A stretch of DNA of 63,030 bases from Clostridia bacterium (GCA_900754285.1 CAAECB010000037.1:1-63030), one strand, 5' to 3'. Counted from the stretch's first letter, positions 14,756 to 23,620 are shown. A program made the numbers and translations. Notes: generated by a model not told the origin, from the letters alone.

Positions 14756-16118
14756 AACATATATTGATATAGCAAATAAATGGAGAGAAAATAAATGTAA
14801 AGGTTGTTGTATACTTCTTGAACCTTATAATCCTGCTATACTAATAGAATATATAATGAAAAGAAGTATAGAGAAAAATCCAAATATAAAAGCTCTTATT
14901 GTAGTTAAAGATTATGATGTTAGAACTAGTATTGTGAATTATTTAAAAGAAAACAATGTAAGTTCTAATAATTATGCTTGTATTACTTCTGTTTATGTAA
15001 AAATAGGTGTACATTATAATTATGATATAGCTTTTTATGTTGGATTAACTGATATGTATCAAGCAAATTATATTAATAGTATAATTAAATATGGACTATT
15101 TATTATAACAACAGATAAAATTCATCCTGATTCTCGTGCTTATCTTTATAAATATTTTCCTATATTAAATCAAGCTGATTATGTTGCTAAATATGCAGCT
15201 AAATATAGCTTGCCCGTAGAGGAAATTCACATTGGAGTACAATTTGCTAGACAGGATGAAAAAGAATTATATGATAAATATAGTGATTATATAAATAAAA
15301 CTATTAATATATTTGGTAGTCTTGAAAATATAAATCGTGCTAGAGTAGGAGATAAAACTACAGGTCAATCTGCTGAAGCTGTAAGATTATCTATTGCTCA
15401 ATATAATGGTTGGAATGAACATCTTGATGTAACTATACCTTTTAATAAGCAAATAGATGATTTATTTAATCCTATTAGTATAGAAGAAAGATGTTCTACT
15501 GCTTATAATATTTTTCGTGAACGTAATAATTTAGTAAATAATAATGTAAATAAGATACCTATAGTTATAGATTTATTAAATGGAGAATTAAAAGATAAGA
15601 AAGTAATAATAGTTAGTAAGAATACTATTCTTGCAACAGAAGTTTATAAAACTCTTAATAAAAATAATATATCATGTGGTGAATTTCATAATGATATTGA
15701 AGCTAGACCTGTTTATGATGAAAATGTTGGAGATTTTATAAGATATAAGACTGGTAATCGAAAAGGAGAAGTAAAAAACTTCGCCGCACAAGCCATTTCC
15801 AGCCTTTCTGTGCAATCTTTCAACTCAAACAATATTAGAGTATTATCCATTAAAAATTGTTCGTCAGACAGTCTAGAAATTACGTGTAATGCGATTATAT
15901 TCATGTCGCCAAACTGCTATAATATAAAAGAGTTTCTATATAGATATAATAAACTTACTTTTAATACTGATAAAATAAAAATCTATAAATTATATATGAT
16001 AGGTACAAATGAAGAAAATGATTGTAGTAGACTAAAACCTATTAATGAAAATCATGAAATAAAAAATATTACAGAGAATGAAAAATATTATGTTCAAAGT
16101 TTTGGTAGTTCAGAATAA
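14748..16118 (+). CDS. Degenerate SF2 (SNF2-like) helicase-fold protein, 456 aa
   Basis: Two RecA-like lobes can be read: an N-terminal lobe with IKALIVVKDYDVRTSIVNYL and NYDIAFYVGL, and a C-terminal lobe with KDKKVIIVSKNTILATEVYKTL, IRVLSIKNCSSDSLEITCNAIIFMSP and a final FLYRYNK (motif VI-like). No Walker A GKT is present, so ATPase activity is doubtful. A reverse repeat copy (15205-15222) encodes YSLPVEE between the lobes. Codons 15778-15921 are G/C-richer and C-ending, unlike the flanks. crAss-like phages carry SNF2-type helicases near PolB (established), which supports the call. Confidence 0.5.
   Translation: MNKTYIDIANKWRENKCKGCCILLEPYNPAILIEYIMKRSIEKNPNIKALIVVKDYDVRTSIVNYLKENNVSSNNYACITSVYVKIGVHYNYDIAFYVGLTDMYQANYINSIIKYGLFIITTDKIHPDSRAYLYKYFPILNQADYVAKYAAKYSLPVEEIHIGVQFARQDEKELYDKYSDYINKTINIFGSLENINRARVGDKTTGQSAEAVRLSIAQYNGWNEHLDVTIPFNKQIDDLFNPISIEERCSTAYNIFRERNNLVNNNVNKIPIVIDLLNGELKDKKVIIVSKNTILATEVYKTLNKNNISCGEFHNDIEARPVYDENVGDFIRYKTGNRKGEVKNFAAQAISSLSVQSFNSNNIRVLSIKNCSSDSLEITCNAIIFMSPNCYNIKEFLYRYNKLTFNTDKIKIYKLYMIGTNEENDCSRLKPINENHEIKNITENEKYYVQSFGSSE
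15205..15222 (-). repeat. Interspersed repeat, reverse, inside SF2-like gene
   Basis: TAGCTTGCCCGTAGAGGA; encodes SLPVEE. Confidence 0.9.
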
Positions 16119-16131
16119 TTGCTTATATTTG
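16101..16131 (+). promoter_or_regulatory. Bacteroidales-type promoter for the recombination operon
   Basis: TTTG (16101-16104), exactly 19 nt, TATATTTG (16124-16131): a perfect match to the Bacteroidales vegetative consensus, 36 nt before the RecT-like start codon. Confidence 0.75.
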
Positions 16132-16166
16132 TCATGTAATCAAAAACAATAAAGCTCTTTGACATT

Positions 16167-17093
16167 ATGACAGAAGATAAAGAAGTAAAAGAAAAGAAAG
16201 ATGTTGCTATTGTTAAACATGATGTTGGTAATTGTACAATAGATACTATTAATCTATTGGATGAAAAACAACTTGCGTCTGCTAAAAGATTTCTTACTGA
16301 AATTGTAAGAAGTGAGAAAGGTGGTATTAAGACTATTAACGATGGTCTTGCTATTCTTATGAGAGCAAAAGATTTGGCTCTTCCTTTTAGCACTTGTATA
16401 GAACATATTCATGTTGTCAGTGGTAAAACGGTAATAGATATTCATATTATCAAGGCTTTGTTGTCAAAGGCACAAGTAATTTGGGAATGTACTCACGATT
16501 ATACTTGTCTGTATCAATATACAGATGGCAATATTGCTTATAATGAGAATAATCTACCTGAGTATTGTAAAAAGTGTGCTACAGCTAAAGAAGCTGCTGA
16601 AATAACTAAAGAAAGTAATGGAGATATAGTTGGAGTTTATCAAGTTAGATATTATCAAGATTATAATGGTAATGTTTATGATGAATTTAAACTGAATAGT
16701 AATTTTGCTATTGCACCTAATAGAATGGTTGCTGCTGAAATTGCTAAACAAAACAAAATTCCAATATTTAGAATACCTCCACAACCTATTGATTATATTA
16801 CTGAATATAAATTTAAACGTGCTAGAAGTATTGGTAATGAAATTCATATTCAAGAATGTACATCACATTTTAGTTATCAAGAAGCTCAACAAGCTGGTTT
16901 CTTTACAAAAGATACTTATCAAAAATATGCTAGAATAATGATTAGTCATAGAGCATTTACTCTTGGTGCTAGAGATATTGCTAGTGATATTTTGATGGGT
17001 TGTCAAGAAAAATTAGAGTGGAAACTTCAAGATAATATCGCTATCAATGATAATGATGTTATTGATGCAGAAGTTGAAACTGTAGAAGAATAG
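16167..17093 (+). CDS. RecT-like ssDNA annealing protein, 308 aa
   Basis: A region with the RecT-family plan: helix with KRFLTEIVRSEKGGIKTINDGLAILMRAKDLALPFSTCIEHI, then VSGKTVIDIHIIKALLSKAQVIWE, a beta-rich core, and a C-terminal helix YQKYARIMISHRAFTLGARDIASDILMG resembling the RecT ending (arginine pair, then a proline- or asparagine-like turn and a glycine). It should pair complementary single strands during recombination-dependent replication. Its neighbours are an ssDNA-binding protein and primase. A perfect host-type promoter precedes it. The family call is by pattern, moderately sure. Confidence 0.5.
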   Translation: MTEDKEVKEKKDVAIVKHDVGNCTIDTINLLDEKQLASAKRFLTEIVRSEKGGIKTINDGLAILMRAKDLALPFSTCIEHIHVVSGKTVIDIHIIKALLSKAQVIWECTHDYTCLYQYTDGNIAYNENNLPEYCKKCATAKEAAEITKESNGDIVGVYQVRYYQDYNGNVYDEFKLNSNFAIAPNRMVAAEIAKQNKIPIFRIPPQPIDYITEYKFKRARSIGNEIHIQECTSHFSYQEAQQAGFFTKDTYQKYARIMISHRAFTLGARDIASDILMGCQEKLEWKLQDNIAINDNDVIDAEVETVEE

Positions 17094-17183
17094 AGTTGAA
17101 TTAGTCAAACTCTTAAAACTTTGATTAATGCTATTTGTATTAATATAATTAATTTATTTATTCACATTTAAAATTTTACAATT

Positions 17184-18014
17184 ATGAAAACATTTGGTAA
17201 ATTGTCTTTCGGTATGTCAGTAGTTAATCTTGCAAAACGTGGTGTAGTTGCTGAGCCTGAACTTATTGCTAATACAACTCCTGGTTCTTTTAGATTGACT
17301 GCTCCTGTTACTCGTGCTTTAGGTATTGCAAGTGGTGATTATGTAATGTTTGTTGGTAACACTGCTGCTATTGATATGGCTATTGCACAGAAAGATGAAG
17401 AATTGGTAGCATGGTGTCAAGAAAATAATATTGATATTACTTCTCCTGCTGGTATTGATGCTATTCACGAAGCATTTGATATGTGGGCTGTTGCTAAAGG
17501 TATTCAGGAATTTGATGCTAAAGGTAATCCTATAAAAGTTTCTGAAAGATGGACTAAGGATGCTAAGATGGCTTATGTGACTAATGACTTTGATAATATC
17601 TTTGAAAGTGCAAAAGCTAATGGTGAAGCTGATTTTGTTGCTGCTTTGACTGCTGAAGGTATGACTAAAGAAGCACAGATTGAAATGATTGCTAATTCAT
17701 TGCAGCCCGAAGTTGTTGATAAATATCGTGGTGCTAAATGCGCTAATCCTTCTAAGTTTGTTGGTATTGGTAATGTTGTTACATTTGCTGATGCTTCTGT
17801 ATGGACTGCATTGAAAGCTAATATGGGAGAAACAATGAAATCTCATAGTCGTATTTTCTCTGTTGATATTACAGAACTTATGGATGTTGTTATCAATGAT
17901 GGTTGCAAAGATGTAACAATTAAAGCTGCTGTATTGAAAGAATATCGTGATGTTGAATCTACTCGTAAGAAAGATAACGAAGAAGGAGAAAATGAAGAAA
18001 CTTCTGCTGAATAA
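17184..18014 (+). CDS. Unknown, probably abundant protein, 276 aa
   Basis: The N-terminus GSFRLTAPVTRALGIASGDYVMFVGN (about residues 31-56) resembles a SpoVT/AbrB-type swapped-hairpin DNA-binding unit. The rest is helical, with an acidic Glu-rich tail (NEEGENEETSAE). Codon use is closer to that of highly expressed genes than most of the arm (more CGT, CAG, GGT). It lies between the RecT-like and ssDNA-binding genes, with its own leader and a strong terminator, so a nucleoid-like or replication accessory role is plausible. I do not know the family. Confidence 0.5.
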   Translation: MKTFGKLSFGMSVVNLAKRGVVAEPELIANTTPGSFRLTAPVTRALGIASGDYVMFVGNTAAIDMAIAQKDEELVAWCQENNIDITSPAGIDAIHEAFDMWAVAKGIQEFDAKGNPIKVSERWTKDAKMAYVTNDFDNIFESAKANGEADFVAALTAEGMTKEAQIEMIANSLQPEVVDKYRGAKCANPSKFVGIGNVVTFADASVWTALKANMGETMKSHSRIFSVDITELMDVVINDGCKDVTIKAAVLKEYRDVESTRKKDNEEGENEETSAE

Positions 18015-18039
18015 TCTTCTGTTATAAAAATGATTTTCA

Positions 18040-18083
18040 AAGGCTGTACATGATACTAATGTTGATTGTACAGCCTTATTTTG
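18040..18083 (+). terminator. Rho-independent terminator
   Basis: AAGGCTGTACA (18040-18050) pairs perfectly with TGTACAGCCTT (18067-18077), followed by ATTTTGT. Confidence 0.85.
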
Positions 18084-18122
18084 TACAAAATAGTTATTAA
18101 TCTTTTAAAACTTAATTAAGTT

Positions 18123-19118
18123 ATGACTACAATTAATCCACAAGTTACAAATGTTGAAGAGGCTAATGTTAATGGTGCTAATGTTGAAACTCCGAAAAAG
18201 AAACGTAGAGGTTTAGGAAGTGTTCGTGGTGCTAGTAGATTGAAATTCTCTAAAGATGATTATAATCGTTCTAATGGTTTGTTTATTGGTCATCTTGATA
18301 CTGTTGAAATGAAATGGGCAACACAGAAAGAAGATAATGCTACATCGTTTGCTGGTCTTGCTGTTCCTTATCTTGCATTTACTTTTGCTAGTAATCATGA
18401 TAAAGAAACTGATAGACGTTATATTACTCTTCGTGTAATGCCTGTTGAAAGTAGTGCATTGACTATTGAAGGTGGTGATGAAGAATGGAAGTTTAATCAG
18501 CAAATGGGATGGCTTAAACATATTCTTGATGTATTTGTTCTTCGTGGTAAACCAATGACAGAAGAAATGGAAGATAAACTTGCACTTTCTTATGTTGATA
18601 CTGATGAAGAAGGACAATATGTTCCTGTTGAGCCAGAAGAAGTATTAGCTGGTTGGAGAGCATTATTTGAAAACTTTATTGCTATTCTTGAAAATGATGG
18701 CAAACCATATTACAAGAATGATAAAGGTGGAATTCTTCCTATTTGGATGAAGTTGCTTAAATATGTTCGAGTTCGTGATAGAAAAACTAAAGAAATGTAT
18801 TGGACACCTGTAGCTTCAGGTAATCAAGCTGGTGATTATAGTTTTACTAATTTTGTTGGTGAAGGTGCTATTGAAATTTATCATCAAGATAAAGCTCCTA
18901 ATTTGAGAGTTGATGTTTCTAAAGAATCTGTAACTGACAAAGAAGTTCCAAATAAACCTAAAACTCCTAACATGCCAGCTATTCCAGGAGTTCCTACTAC
19001 TGGAGTAACTCCTACTAATATTGGTATGGGTGGTGCTACTCCTATTGGTGGTGCTGGAGCATTTGACCCTAATGCAAATTATGGTACTCCTGTTAGCGGT
19101 GAAGATTTACCATTTTAA
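18123..19118 (+). CDS. Putative single-stranded DNA-binding protein, 331 aa
   Basis: It has a basic N-terminal segment (PKKKRRGLGSVRGASRLKF), an OB-like beta-rich core (GLFIGHLDTVEMKWATQKED to YLAFTFASN, RYITLRVMPVE, then SFTNFVGEGAIEIYHQ), a Pro/Gly/Thr-rich flexible linker, and the acidic tip GEDLPF. The order core-linker-tip is that of SSB. It should coat ssDNA at the fork and recruit partners. It sits in a transcription unit with its own leader and a terminator directly after the stop, and its codon use suggests strong expression. Confidence 0.65.
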   Translation: MTTINPQVTNVEEANVNGANVETPKKKRRGLGSVRGASRLKFSKDDYNRSNGLFIGHLDTVEMKWATQKEDNATSFAGLAVPYLAFTFASNHDKETDRRYITLRVMPVESSALTIEGGDEEWKFNQQMGWLKHILDVFVLRGKPMTEEMEDKLALSYVDTDEEGQYVPVEPEEVLAGWRALFENFIAILENDGKPYYKNDKGGILPIWMKLLKYVRVRDRKTKEMYWTPVASGNQAGDYSFTNFVGEGAIEIYHQDKAPNLRVDVSKESVTDKEVPNKPKTPNMPAIPGVPTTGVTPTNIGMGGATPIGGAGAFDPNANYGTPVSGEDLPF

Positions 19119-19136
19119 TATTTAATTGTTAGTAGA

Positions 19137-19173
19137 ATGGCTAGGACTTTAATTAGTTCTAGCCATTTTTTTA
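19137..19173 (+). terminator. Rho-independent terminator
   Basis: ATGGCTAGGACT (19137-19148) pairs with AGTTCTAGCCAT (19155-19166), with one G-T pair, followed by TTTTTTT. Confidence 0.9.
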
Positions 19174-19193
19174 TTAATATAAATATTATTGAT

Positions 19194-19778
19194 ATGATTA
19201 AATGTTGTTCTGTAGAAGGTTGTAATAATCCTGTCAAATATAAAGGATTATGTAATAGACATTATTTACAAATGAAACGGCATGGATGCATAGTTCAAAC
19301 ATCTAATGATTATAGTAAAATAAATATATATGATAATTATGCAGAAATATTAATAACAGATAAAAAAAATAATATAATAAATAAAGCTATAATTGATATT
19401 GAAGATGTAAGCAAATGTGAACATTATAGATGGACTATAACTAGTGCTGGATATGTTGTTACTTATAAAAATAATAAACAAATATTATTACATCAACTCA
19501 TACTACCGAAAAAATGTAATAATACTATAATAGACCATATAAATCAAAATAAATTTGATAATAGAAAATGTAATTTAAGAGAAACAACTTATTCTTTAAA
19601 TAGTCATAATAGAAATAATTTTGTTAATCCTAAAGGTATTTATTTTAATAATACGGAAAAACTTTGGCGAGTAGAATTTATATATAAAAATAAAAAATAT
19701 TATTTTGGTAGATATAAAGAAAAAGAACAAGCAGAAATAATAGCTAAATATCATTTAAAAAGATTAGGTATAATTTGA
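19194..19778 (+). CDS. Free-standing HNH homing endonuclease with AP2-type domain, 194 aa
   Basis: The frame opens at 19137, but that ATG is part of the terminator stem, so the start MIKCCSVEGCNNP at 19194 is used. The N-terminal zinc finger is C-C-S-V-E-G-C with a later C-N-R-H. The HNH region is LLHQLILPKKCNNTIIDHINQNKFDNRKCNLRETTYSLNSHNR, with the usual D-H-I-x-x-x-x-x-D-N-R-x-x-N-L-R. The C-terminus GIYFNNTEKLWRVEFIYKNKKYYFGRYKEKEQAEI is an AP2-like DNA-binding unit. It lies between the ssDNA-binding gene and the primase, not within an intron. Confidence 0.85.
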   Translation: MIKCCSVEGCNNPVKYKGLCNRHYLQMKRHGCIVQTSNDYSKINIYDNYAEILITDKKNNIINKAIIDIEDVSKCEHYRWTITSAGYVVTYKNNKQILLHQLILPKKCNNTIIDHINQNKFDNRKCNLRETTYSLNSHNRNNFVNPKGIYFNNTEKLWRVEFIYKNKKYYFGRYKEKEQAEIIAKYHLKRLGII

Positions 19779-19779
19779 T

Positions 19780-20967
19780 ATGAGAAACATAAATAATGGT
19801 ACAATAAGTAAAGATTATGTACTCTCTAAAGTTAGTCAAATTAAGATATTCAGCAAATATTTAAATATATCAGAAGATATTATAAAAGATTGTATTAATA
19901 ATGGAACTTTAATAAGCAATCCTTTACGAGTAGATATTCATCCTTCTGCTGGTTTTCGTTACAATAATAAAAACAAATTAAAGTTTAGAGATTTTGGTAA
20001 TGAAATGTTTTGGGGTGATTGTTTTGATGTTGCCGCTTATGTAATAAGTAATGCGTATAATACACATATTGATATAAATAATAAAAATGATTTTATGAAA
20101 GTTCTTAAACATATAATGAGAACTTTTAAAGATATTTTTTATGGAACAGAAAAGGATGAAAATTTAGATAATGAAATAAATATAGGTATTAATAATATTC
20201 GTAATAGAAAAAATGTTATAGAACTTGTAATTCGTAATTGGGAAGATTATGATATAAATTATTGGAAACAATTTGATATAGATATTAGTCTGCTTAATAC
20301 TAATTTTGTTTATCCTATTGACCAATTTTATATTAATCGTAATATTAATCCTGAACCTAAATATTATCATAATAAAAAAGATTTATGTTATGGTTATATA
20401 TTAGGACAAGATAAACATGGAATATATAATATTAAACTTTATTTTCCTAATCGTAAGAAAGGTGATGTTAGATTTATTACTAATTGTAATCATATTGAAG
20501 GCGTTCTTAATTTTAATACAAATGATAAATATGATTATATAGTTATAACTAAATCTACTAAAGATAGGCTTGCTTTAAAAAGCTATTTAAACAAGACTAC
20601 TATGTCATCATTCCTCTACGGGCAAGCTACAATAGGCTTAATTAATATTCCATGTGAAAGTTATAAATTAAAAGATAGAGAATATGAATATCTTCTTAAT
20701 AATATAAAAGATAGATATAATATTATCAGTCTTATGGATAATGATATGACTGGTAAAAAAGAAGCTATATATTTAAAGAAGGAATTCAATATTACTCCTA
20801 TACTTATTCCTAAAGAATATGAATGTAAAGATTTTGCTGAATTAAGACAAAATTACTCTATACAAGTTATTGACAATTTATTTAAAAATGTAATAAATTA
20901 TATACAAGAAGATGAAAACATTGAAATTGATTGGAATACGGAAGAGAGCAATACTTTGCCGTTTTAA
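19780..20967 (+). CDS. dnaG: DnaG-like DNA primase, 395 aa
   Basis: The N-terminal part resembles the primase catalytic-core lead-in: SNPLRVDIHPSAGFRYNNKNKLKFRDFGNEMFWGDCFDVAAYV (about 46-88). The Toprim-like domain follows: YDYIVITKSTKDRLAL (here lysine stands where the usual EG-x-x-D glutamate is expected), then SLMDNDMTGKKEA with the D-x-D pair, then PILIPKEYECKDFAEL. A forward copy of the interspersed repeat encodes FLYGQAT inside the Toprim domain (about residues 278-284). The last residues are SNTLPF, resembling an SSB tip. The primase starts lagging-strand synthesis. Confidence 0.65.
   Translation: MRNINNGTISKDYVLSKVSQIKIFSKYLNISEDIIKDCINNGTLISNPLRVDIHPSAGFRYNNKNKLKFRDFGNEMFWGDCFDVAAYVISNAYNTHIDINNKNDFMKVLKHIMRTFKDIFYGTEKDENLDNEINIGINNIRNRKNVIELVIRNWEDYDINYWKQFDIDISLLNTNFVYPIDQFYINRNINPEPKYYHNKKDLCYGYILGQDKHGIYNIKLYFPNRKKGDVRFITNCNHIEGVLNFNTNDKYDYIVITKSTKDRLALKSYLNKTTMSSFLYGQATIGLINIPCESYKLKDREYEYLLNNIKDRYNIISLMDNDMTGKKEAIYLKKEFNITPILIPKEYECKDFAELRQNYSIQVIDNLFKNVINYIQEDENIEIDWNTEESNTLPF
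20611..20633 (+). repeat. Interspersed repeat, forward, inside primase
   Basis: Full consensus; encodes FLYGQAT in the Toprim-like domain. Confidence 0.9.
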
Positions 20968-20992
20968 TAATTATGCAAAAGAAGTTGCTGCG

Positions 20993-21340
20993 ATGATACC
21001 TTTAACTGATGAACAAGTTGAAGAATTAGAAGCAAATAGAAAAATTATTATTGATGATAAAACAATTACTAGCGATAATATATATTGTTATGGTGATATT
21101 GATTTATCAGATAAAGAAAATGTTGAATATATTAAGAAATTTAATTTAATTAATCAAGATGATTTTTCTAACACTATACATAGTAATTTTAATTACGAAG
21201 AAGGTATTGTTAAATATGAAGGTAAAATTCCTAAAACTTATTCAACAGGTAATGTAATACTATGGTTTAAATATAATCATTTACTTATTGGAAAACCAAA
21301 GAATATATTAATATATAGATGTAAAAAAGTTGATTTATGA
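20993..21340 (+). CDS. Unknown protein, 115 aa
   Basis: The frame is open from 20912, but the start MIPLTDEQVEELE at 20993 avoids overlap with the primase and begins with a clear helix. The rest is a beta-rich segment with IYCYGDIDLSDKENVEYIKKF and VILWFKYNHLLIGKPKNILIYRCKKVDL. I do not recognise it. Its stop overlaps the next start by 4 nt (ATGA), so it belongs to the primase-ligase operon. Confidence 0.5.
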   Translation: MIPLTDEQVEELEANRKIIIDDKTITSDNIYCYGDIDLSDKENVEYIKKFNLINQDDFSNTIHSNFNYEEGIVKYEGKIPKTYSTGNVILWFKYNHLLIGKPKNILIYRCKKVDL

Positions 21341-21825
21341 TAGAATTGGATAAAATAGATATTAATTTTATTAATAGTGAAATTAATAATAAAGGACATT
21401 GTAAAGTTTTAGATGAATTGTTACATAGTTTAGATGTTACAAGACATCTTCCTGATGGTATGAGAATAACAGCGACTACTTATTATACTTATTATGCTGA
21501 TTTAGCAAGATATGATTATACTATTAAAGATGCTGTTGCAAAAAATATATTAAGTGATGAACAATATAATTTGTATTGTGATAAACTTAATGAAAGAATT
21601 GCCGCTAATCTCGAATATGAAAAACTTAATCCTCCAATGAATCCTTATAAAGATGGAAAAAGAAAAGTTAGTAAAAATTCTAGAAGTACTAGAAAAGCTA
21701 GAACAACGGATATGTTTACTGGAGAAACTACTATAAGTACTATTAATGATAAAGGTGGTATTGTTAGGTCGAAAAAGATTAAAATACCTGAAGGTAAATT
21801 AGTATTTAATTTTAATAAGAAATAA
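21337..21825 (+). CDS. Unknown protein, 162 aa
   Basis: The N-terminal half is helical with TTYYTYYADLARYDYTIKDAVAKNILSDEQYNLYCDKLNERI. The C-terminal half is basic and flexible (KRKVSKNSRSTRKARTTDMFTGE), followed by a short beta tail ending in LVFNFNKK. The basic stretch suggests nucleic-acid binding, consistent with its place 1 nt before the DNA ligase gene. I cannot name the family. Confidence 0.5.
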   Translation: MIELDKIDINFINSEINNKGHCKVLDELLHSLDVTRHLPDGMRITATTYYTYYADLARYDYTIKDAVAKNILSDEQYNLYCDKLNERIAANLEYEKLNPPMNPYKDGKRKVSKNSRSTRKARTTDMFTGETTISTINDKGGIVRSKKIKIPEGKLVFNFNKK

Positions 21826-21826
21826 T

Positions 21827-23017
21827 ATGCAATGGTTATTTAGAAGAAATAATACTGGACAACCATGTTGTTGGGGTGTTGAGTTAAATGATAATTCAAT
21901 AGTTGTACAATATGGAGTTGTTGGTAAAACTATTCGTCAAGAAAAATATATTGTTACTCAAAAAGATGGTTTGAAAGAAGTTAAATCACGTATTAATGAA
22001 AAAGTTAAACAAGGATATATGTTTGCTAATGAAATACGTGATGACAATACTGTTAATGATTTTCCTTCTTTAGATTATTTGAATAATTATCTTCCTTATG
22101 ATAGAAGTAATAATAACAATGATGTTCTTCTTGCTATGTTAGCGAAAACTTATAATAGCAATTTATGGAAGAAATATTCATTAATGCTAGGACAATGGAA
22201 AATTAATGGTTTAAGATGTTTTATATCTGCTTATCAAGATAATGATATATTTGCTTCTACACGATTAAGATTTCAAAGTAGAGAAGGTCTTATTTGGACT
22301 ACTCTTGATAGTCTTGAAGATTATTTATTATCAGTATTGCCAAAAGAATTATTAGATTTAATGGTGATTGAACATTTTGTTCTTGATGGTGAAGTTTATC
22401 TTCCTGGTTATAGTATAAATGAGATTAATCATTTTGTTAAAGATAAAACTGATGATAGAAATAAACTATTACAATTTTGGTGTTATGATTTAGCTATCGC
22501 TGATATGACACAAGAGCATAGATTTGATATTCTTGATAATTATTTAAACAATCATAGAATTTTATTTGCAAATAAAGATGCTCATCTAAATAATACTAAT
22601 AGATTAGTTTATCTTCCTCGTGTTGAAATATCAAATGATTATACTGCTATATATGCTCGTGATTGTTTTATAAAACTTGGTTTTGAAGGTCTTATACTTC
22701 GTAATCCTAATGTTGAATATCAATTTGGTAAACGTAGAGTTGGTTTTCTAACTAAATATAAAGATAAAACTGATGGAAGATTTGTTATTATTGATATTCA
22801 AAAAGAACAAAAAAGAGATTTACCTATTATAACTTGTCGTAATGATATTAATAATGAAACTTTTGAAACAAGATTTAGTTATCCACATGAACGACAAAAA
22901 GAAATACTTGATAATAAAGAAAAATATATAGGTAAAAGTGTGTTTATTGCTTTTGGCGAAAGAAGTGGAGTTACTAATTGTCCATTTCATATTAGAGAAG
23001 TTTATTTAATAGATTAG
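21827..23017 (+). CDS. ATP-dependent DNA ligase with N-terminal WGR-like domain, 396 aa
   Basis: Residues 1-65 look like a WGR domain (CCWGVELNDNSIVVQYGVVGKTIRQEKYIV). The ligase core follows: motif I WKINGLR with catalytic Lys125, motif III FVLDGEVY, motif IIIa-like WCYDLAIAD, motif IV FEGLILRNP, motif V FLTKYKD. The C-terminal OB-like part includes SVFIAFGERSGVTNCPFHIREVY. The enzyme seals nicks using ATP. It sits in the replication arm after primase, and the next gene begins 1 nt after its stop. Confidence 0.85.
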   Translation: MQWLFRRNNTGQPCCWGVELNDNSIVVQYGVVGKTIRQEKYIVTQKDGLKEVKSRINEKVKQGYMFANEIRDDNTVNDFPSLDYLNNYLPYDRSNNNNDVLLAMLAKTYNSNLWKKYSLMLGQWKINGLRCFISAYQDNDIFASTRLRFQSREGLIWTTLDSLEDYLLSVLPKELLDLMVIEHFVLDGEVYLPGYSINEINHFVKDKTDDRNKLLQFWCYDLAIADMTQEHRFDILDNYLNNHRILFANKDAHLNNTNRLVYLPRVEISNDYTAIYARDCFIKLGFEGLILRNPNVEYQFGKRRVGFLTKYKDKTDGRFVIIDIQKEQKRDLPIITCRNDINNETFETRFSYPHERQKEILDNKEKYIGKSVFIAFGERSGVTNCPFHIREVYLID

Positions 23018-23018
23018 A

Positions 23019-23450
23019 ATGGTAAAAAATGTAAGATTTAATTTTGTAAAACGTAGCTTGCCCGTAGGGAATGTCAAGACGGCTAAACCTACACAGAAGA
23101 TAACAGGAGATATTAATCTTGAATTTGAAGTTATATCTAATAAAGTATTTGATAGAAATAAAAGTTATTATTCAGTATTTTTTCAAAGTGTAATTATATT
23201 TACTGATTATAAAGCTAAATCATATCAAATATTACATAAATATGATGCTGAAACTAATGAACGAAGTTATTATATTTGTCTTTATAAAGATAAAGTTGAT
23301 AATGCTATTTCATTAGTTAGAGATTATACAGGTGGATATAAAATTTATACTAAAGATATATTTTATGATATAACACAAGATACTAATATAGATGTAAAAT
23401 TAGTTCAAGAAAGAGAAAATCCTGATTGTATTATTTATAAAATACGATGA
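23019..23450 (+). CDS. Unknown protein, 143 aa, with an N-terminal repeat insertion
   Basis: The N-terminus is basic, MVKNVRFNFVKRSLPVGNVKTAKPTQK, where RSLPVGN is encoded by a reverse copy of the interspersed repeat (23053-23071). A beta-rich domain follows (FEVISNKVFDRNKSYYSVFFQSVIIFTDYKAKSYQILHKYD). I do not recognise it. It ends the ligase operon and is followed by a strong terminator. Confidence 0.5.
   Translation: MVKNVRFNFVKRSLPVGNVKTAKPTQKITGDINLEFEVISNKVFDRNKSYYSVFFQSVIIFTDYKAKSYQILHKYDAETNERSYYICLYKDKVDNAISLVRDYTGGYKIYTKDIFYDITQDTNIDVKLVQERENPDCIIYKIR
23053..23071 (-). repeat. Interspersed repeat, reverse, coding
   Basis: GTAGCTTGCCCGTAGGGAA; encodes SLPVGN (shorter variant). Confidence 0.85.
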
Positions 23451-23458
23451 GAAGTTAT

Positions 23459-23501
23459 TGCTGCTGATAATGATGATAAGTCATTGTCGGCAGCATTTTT
23501 T
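23459..23501 (+). terminator. Rho-independent terminator
   Basis: A long stem: TGCTGC...AATGA pairs with TCATT...GCAGCA (23459-23495), followed by TTTTTTG. Confidence 0.85.
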
Positions 23502-23591
23502 GTTTATATCCAAAACATATCAAAACATGGCTCAGAATAGGTCAGATTTTGCATGTATTTGATTTTCTATATTGTCGTGATACATTGTAAG

Positions 23592-23620
23592 GATTTTGAC
23601 AAAAGTATGTCAGAATGGCT
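23592..23620 (+). promoter_or_regulatory. Phage-specific promoter-like motif, + strand copy 2
   Basis: GATTTTGACAAAAGTATGTC followed by AGAATGGCT. It aligns with the sites at 45081-45109 and 62329-62357 (GATTTCGATAAAAGTCCGTC followed by AGACAGCCT), read on the other strand. Confidence 0.4.
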
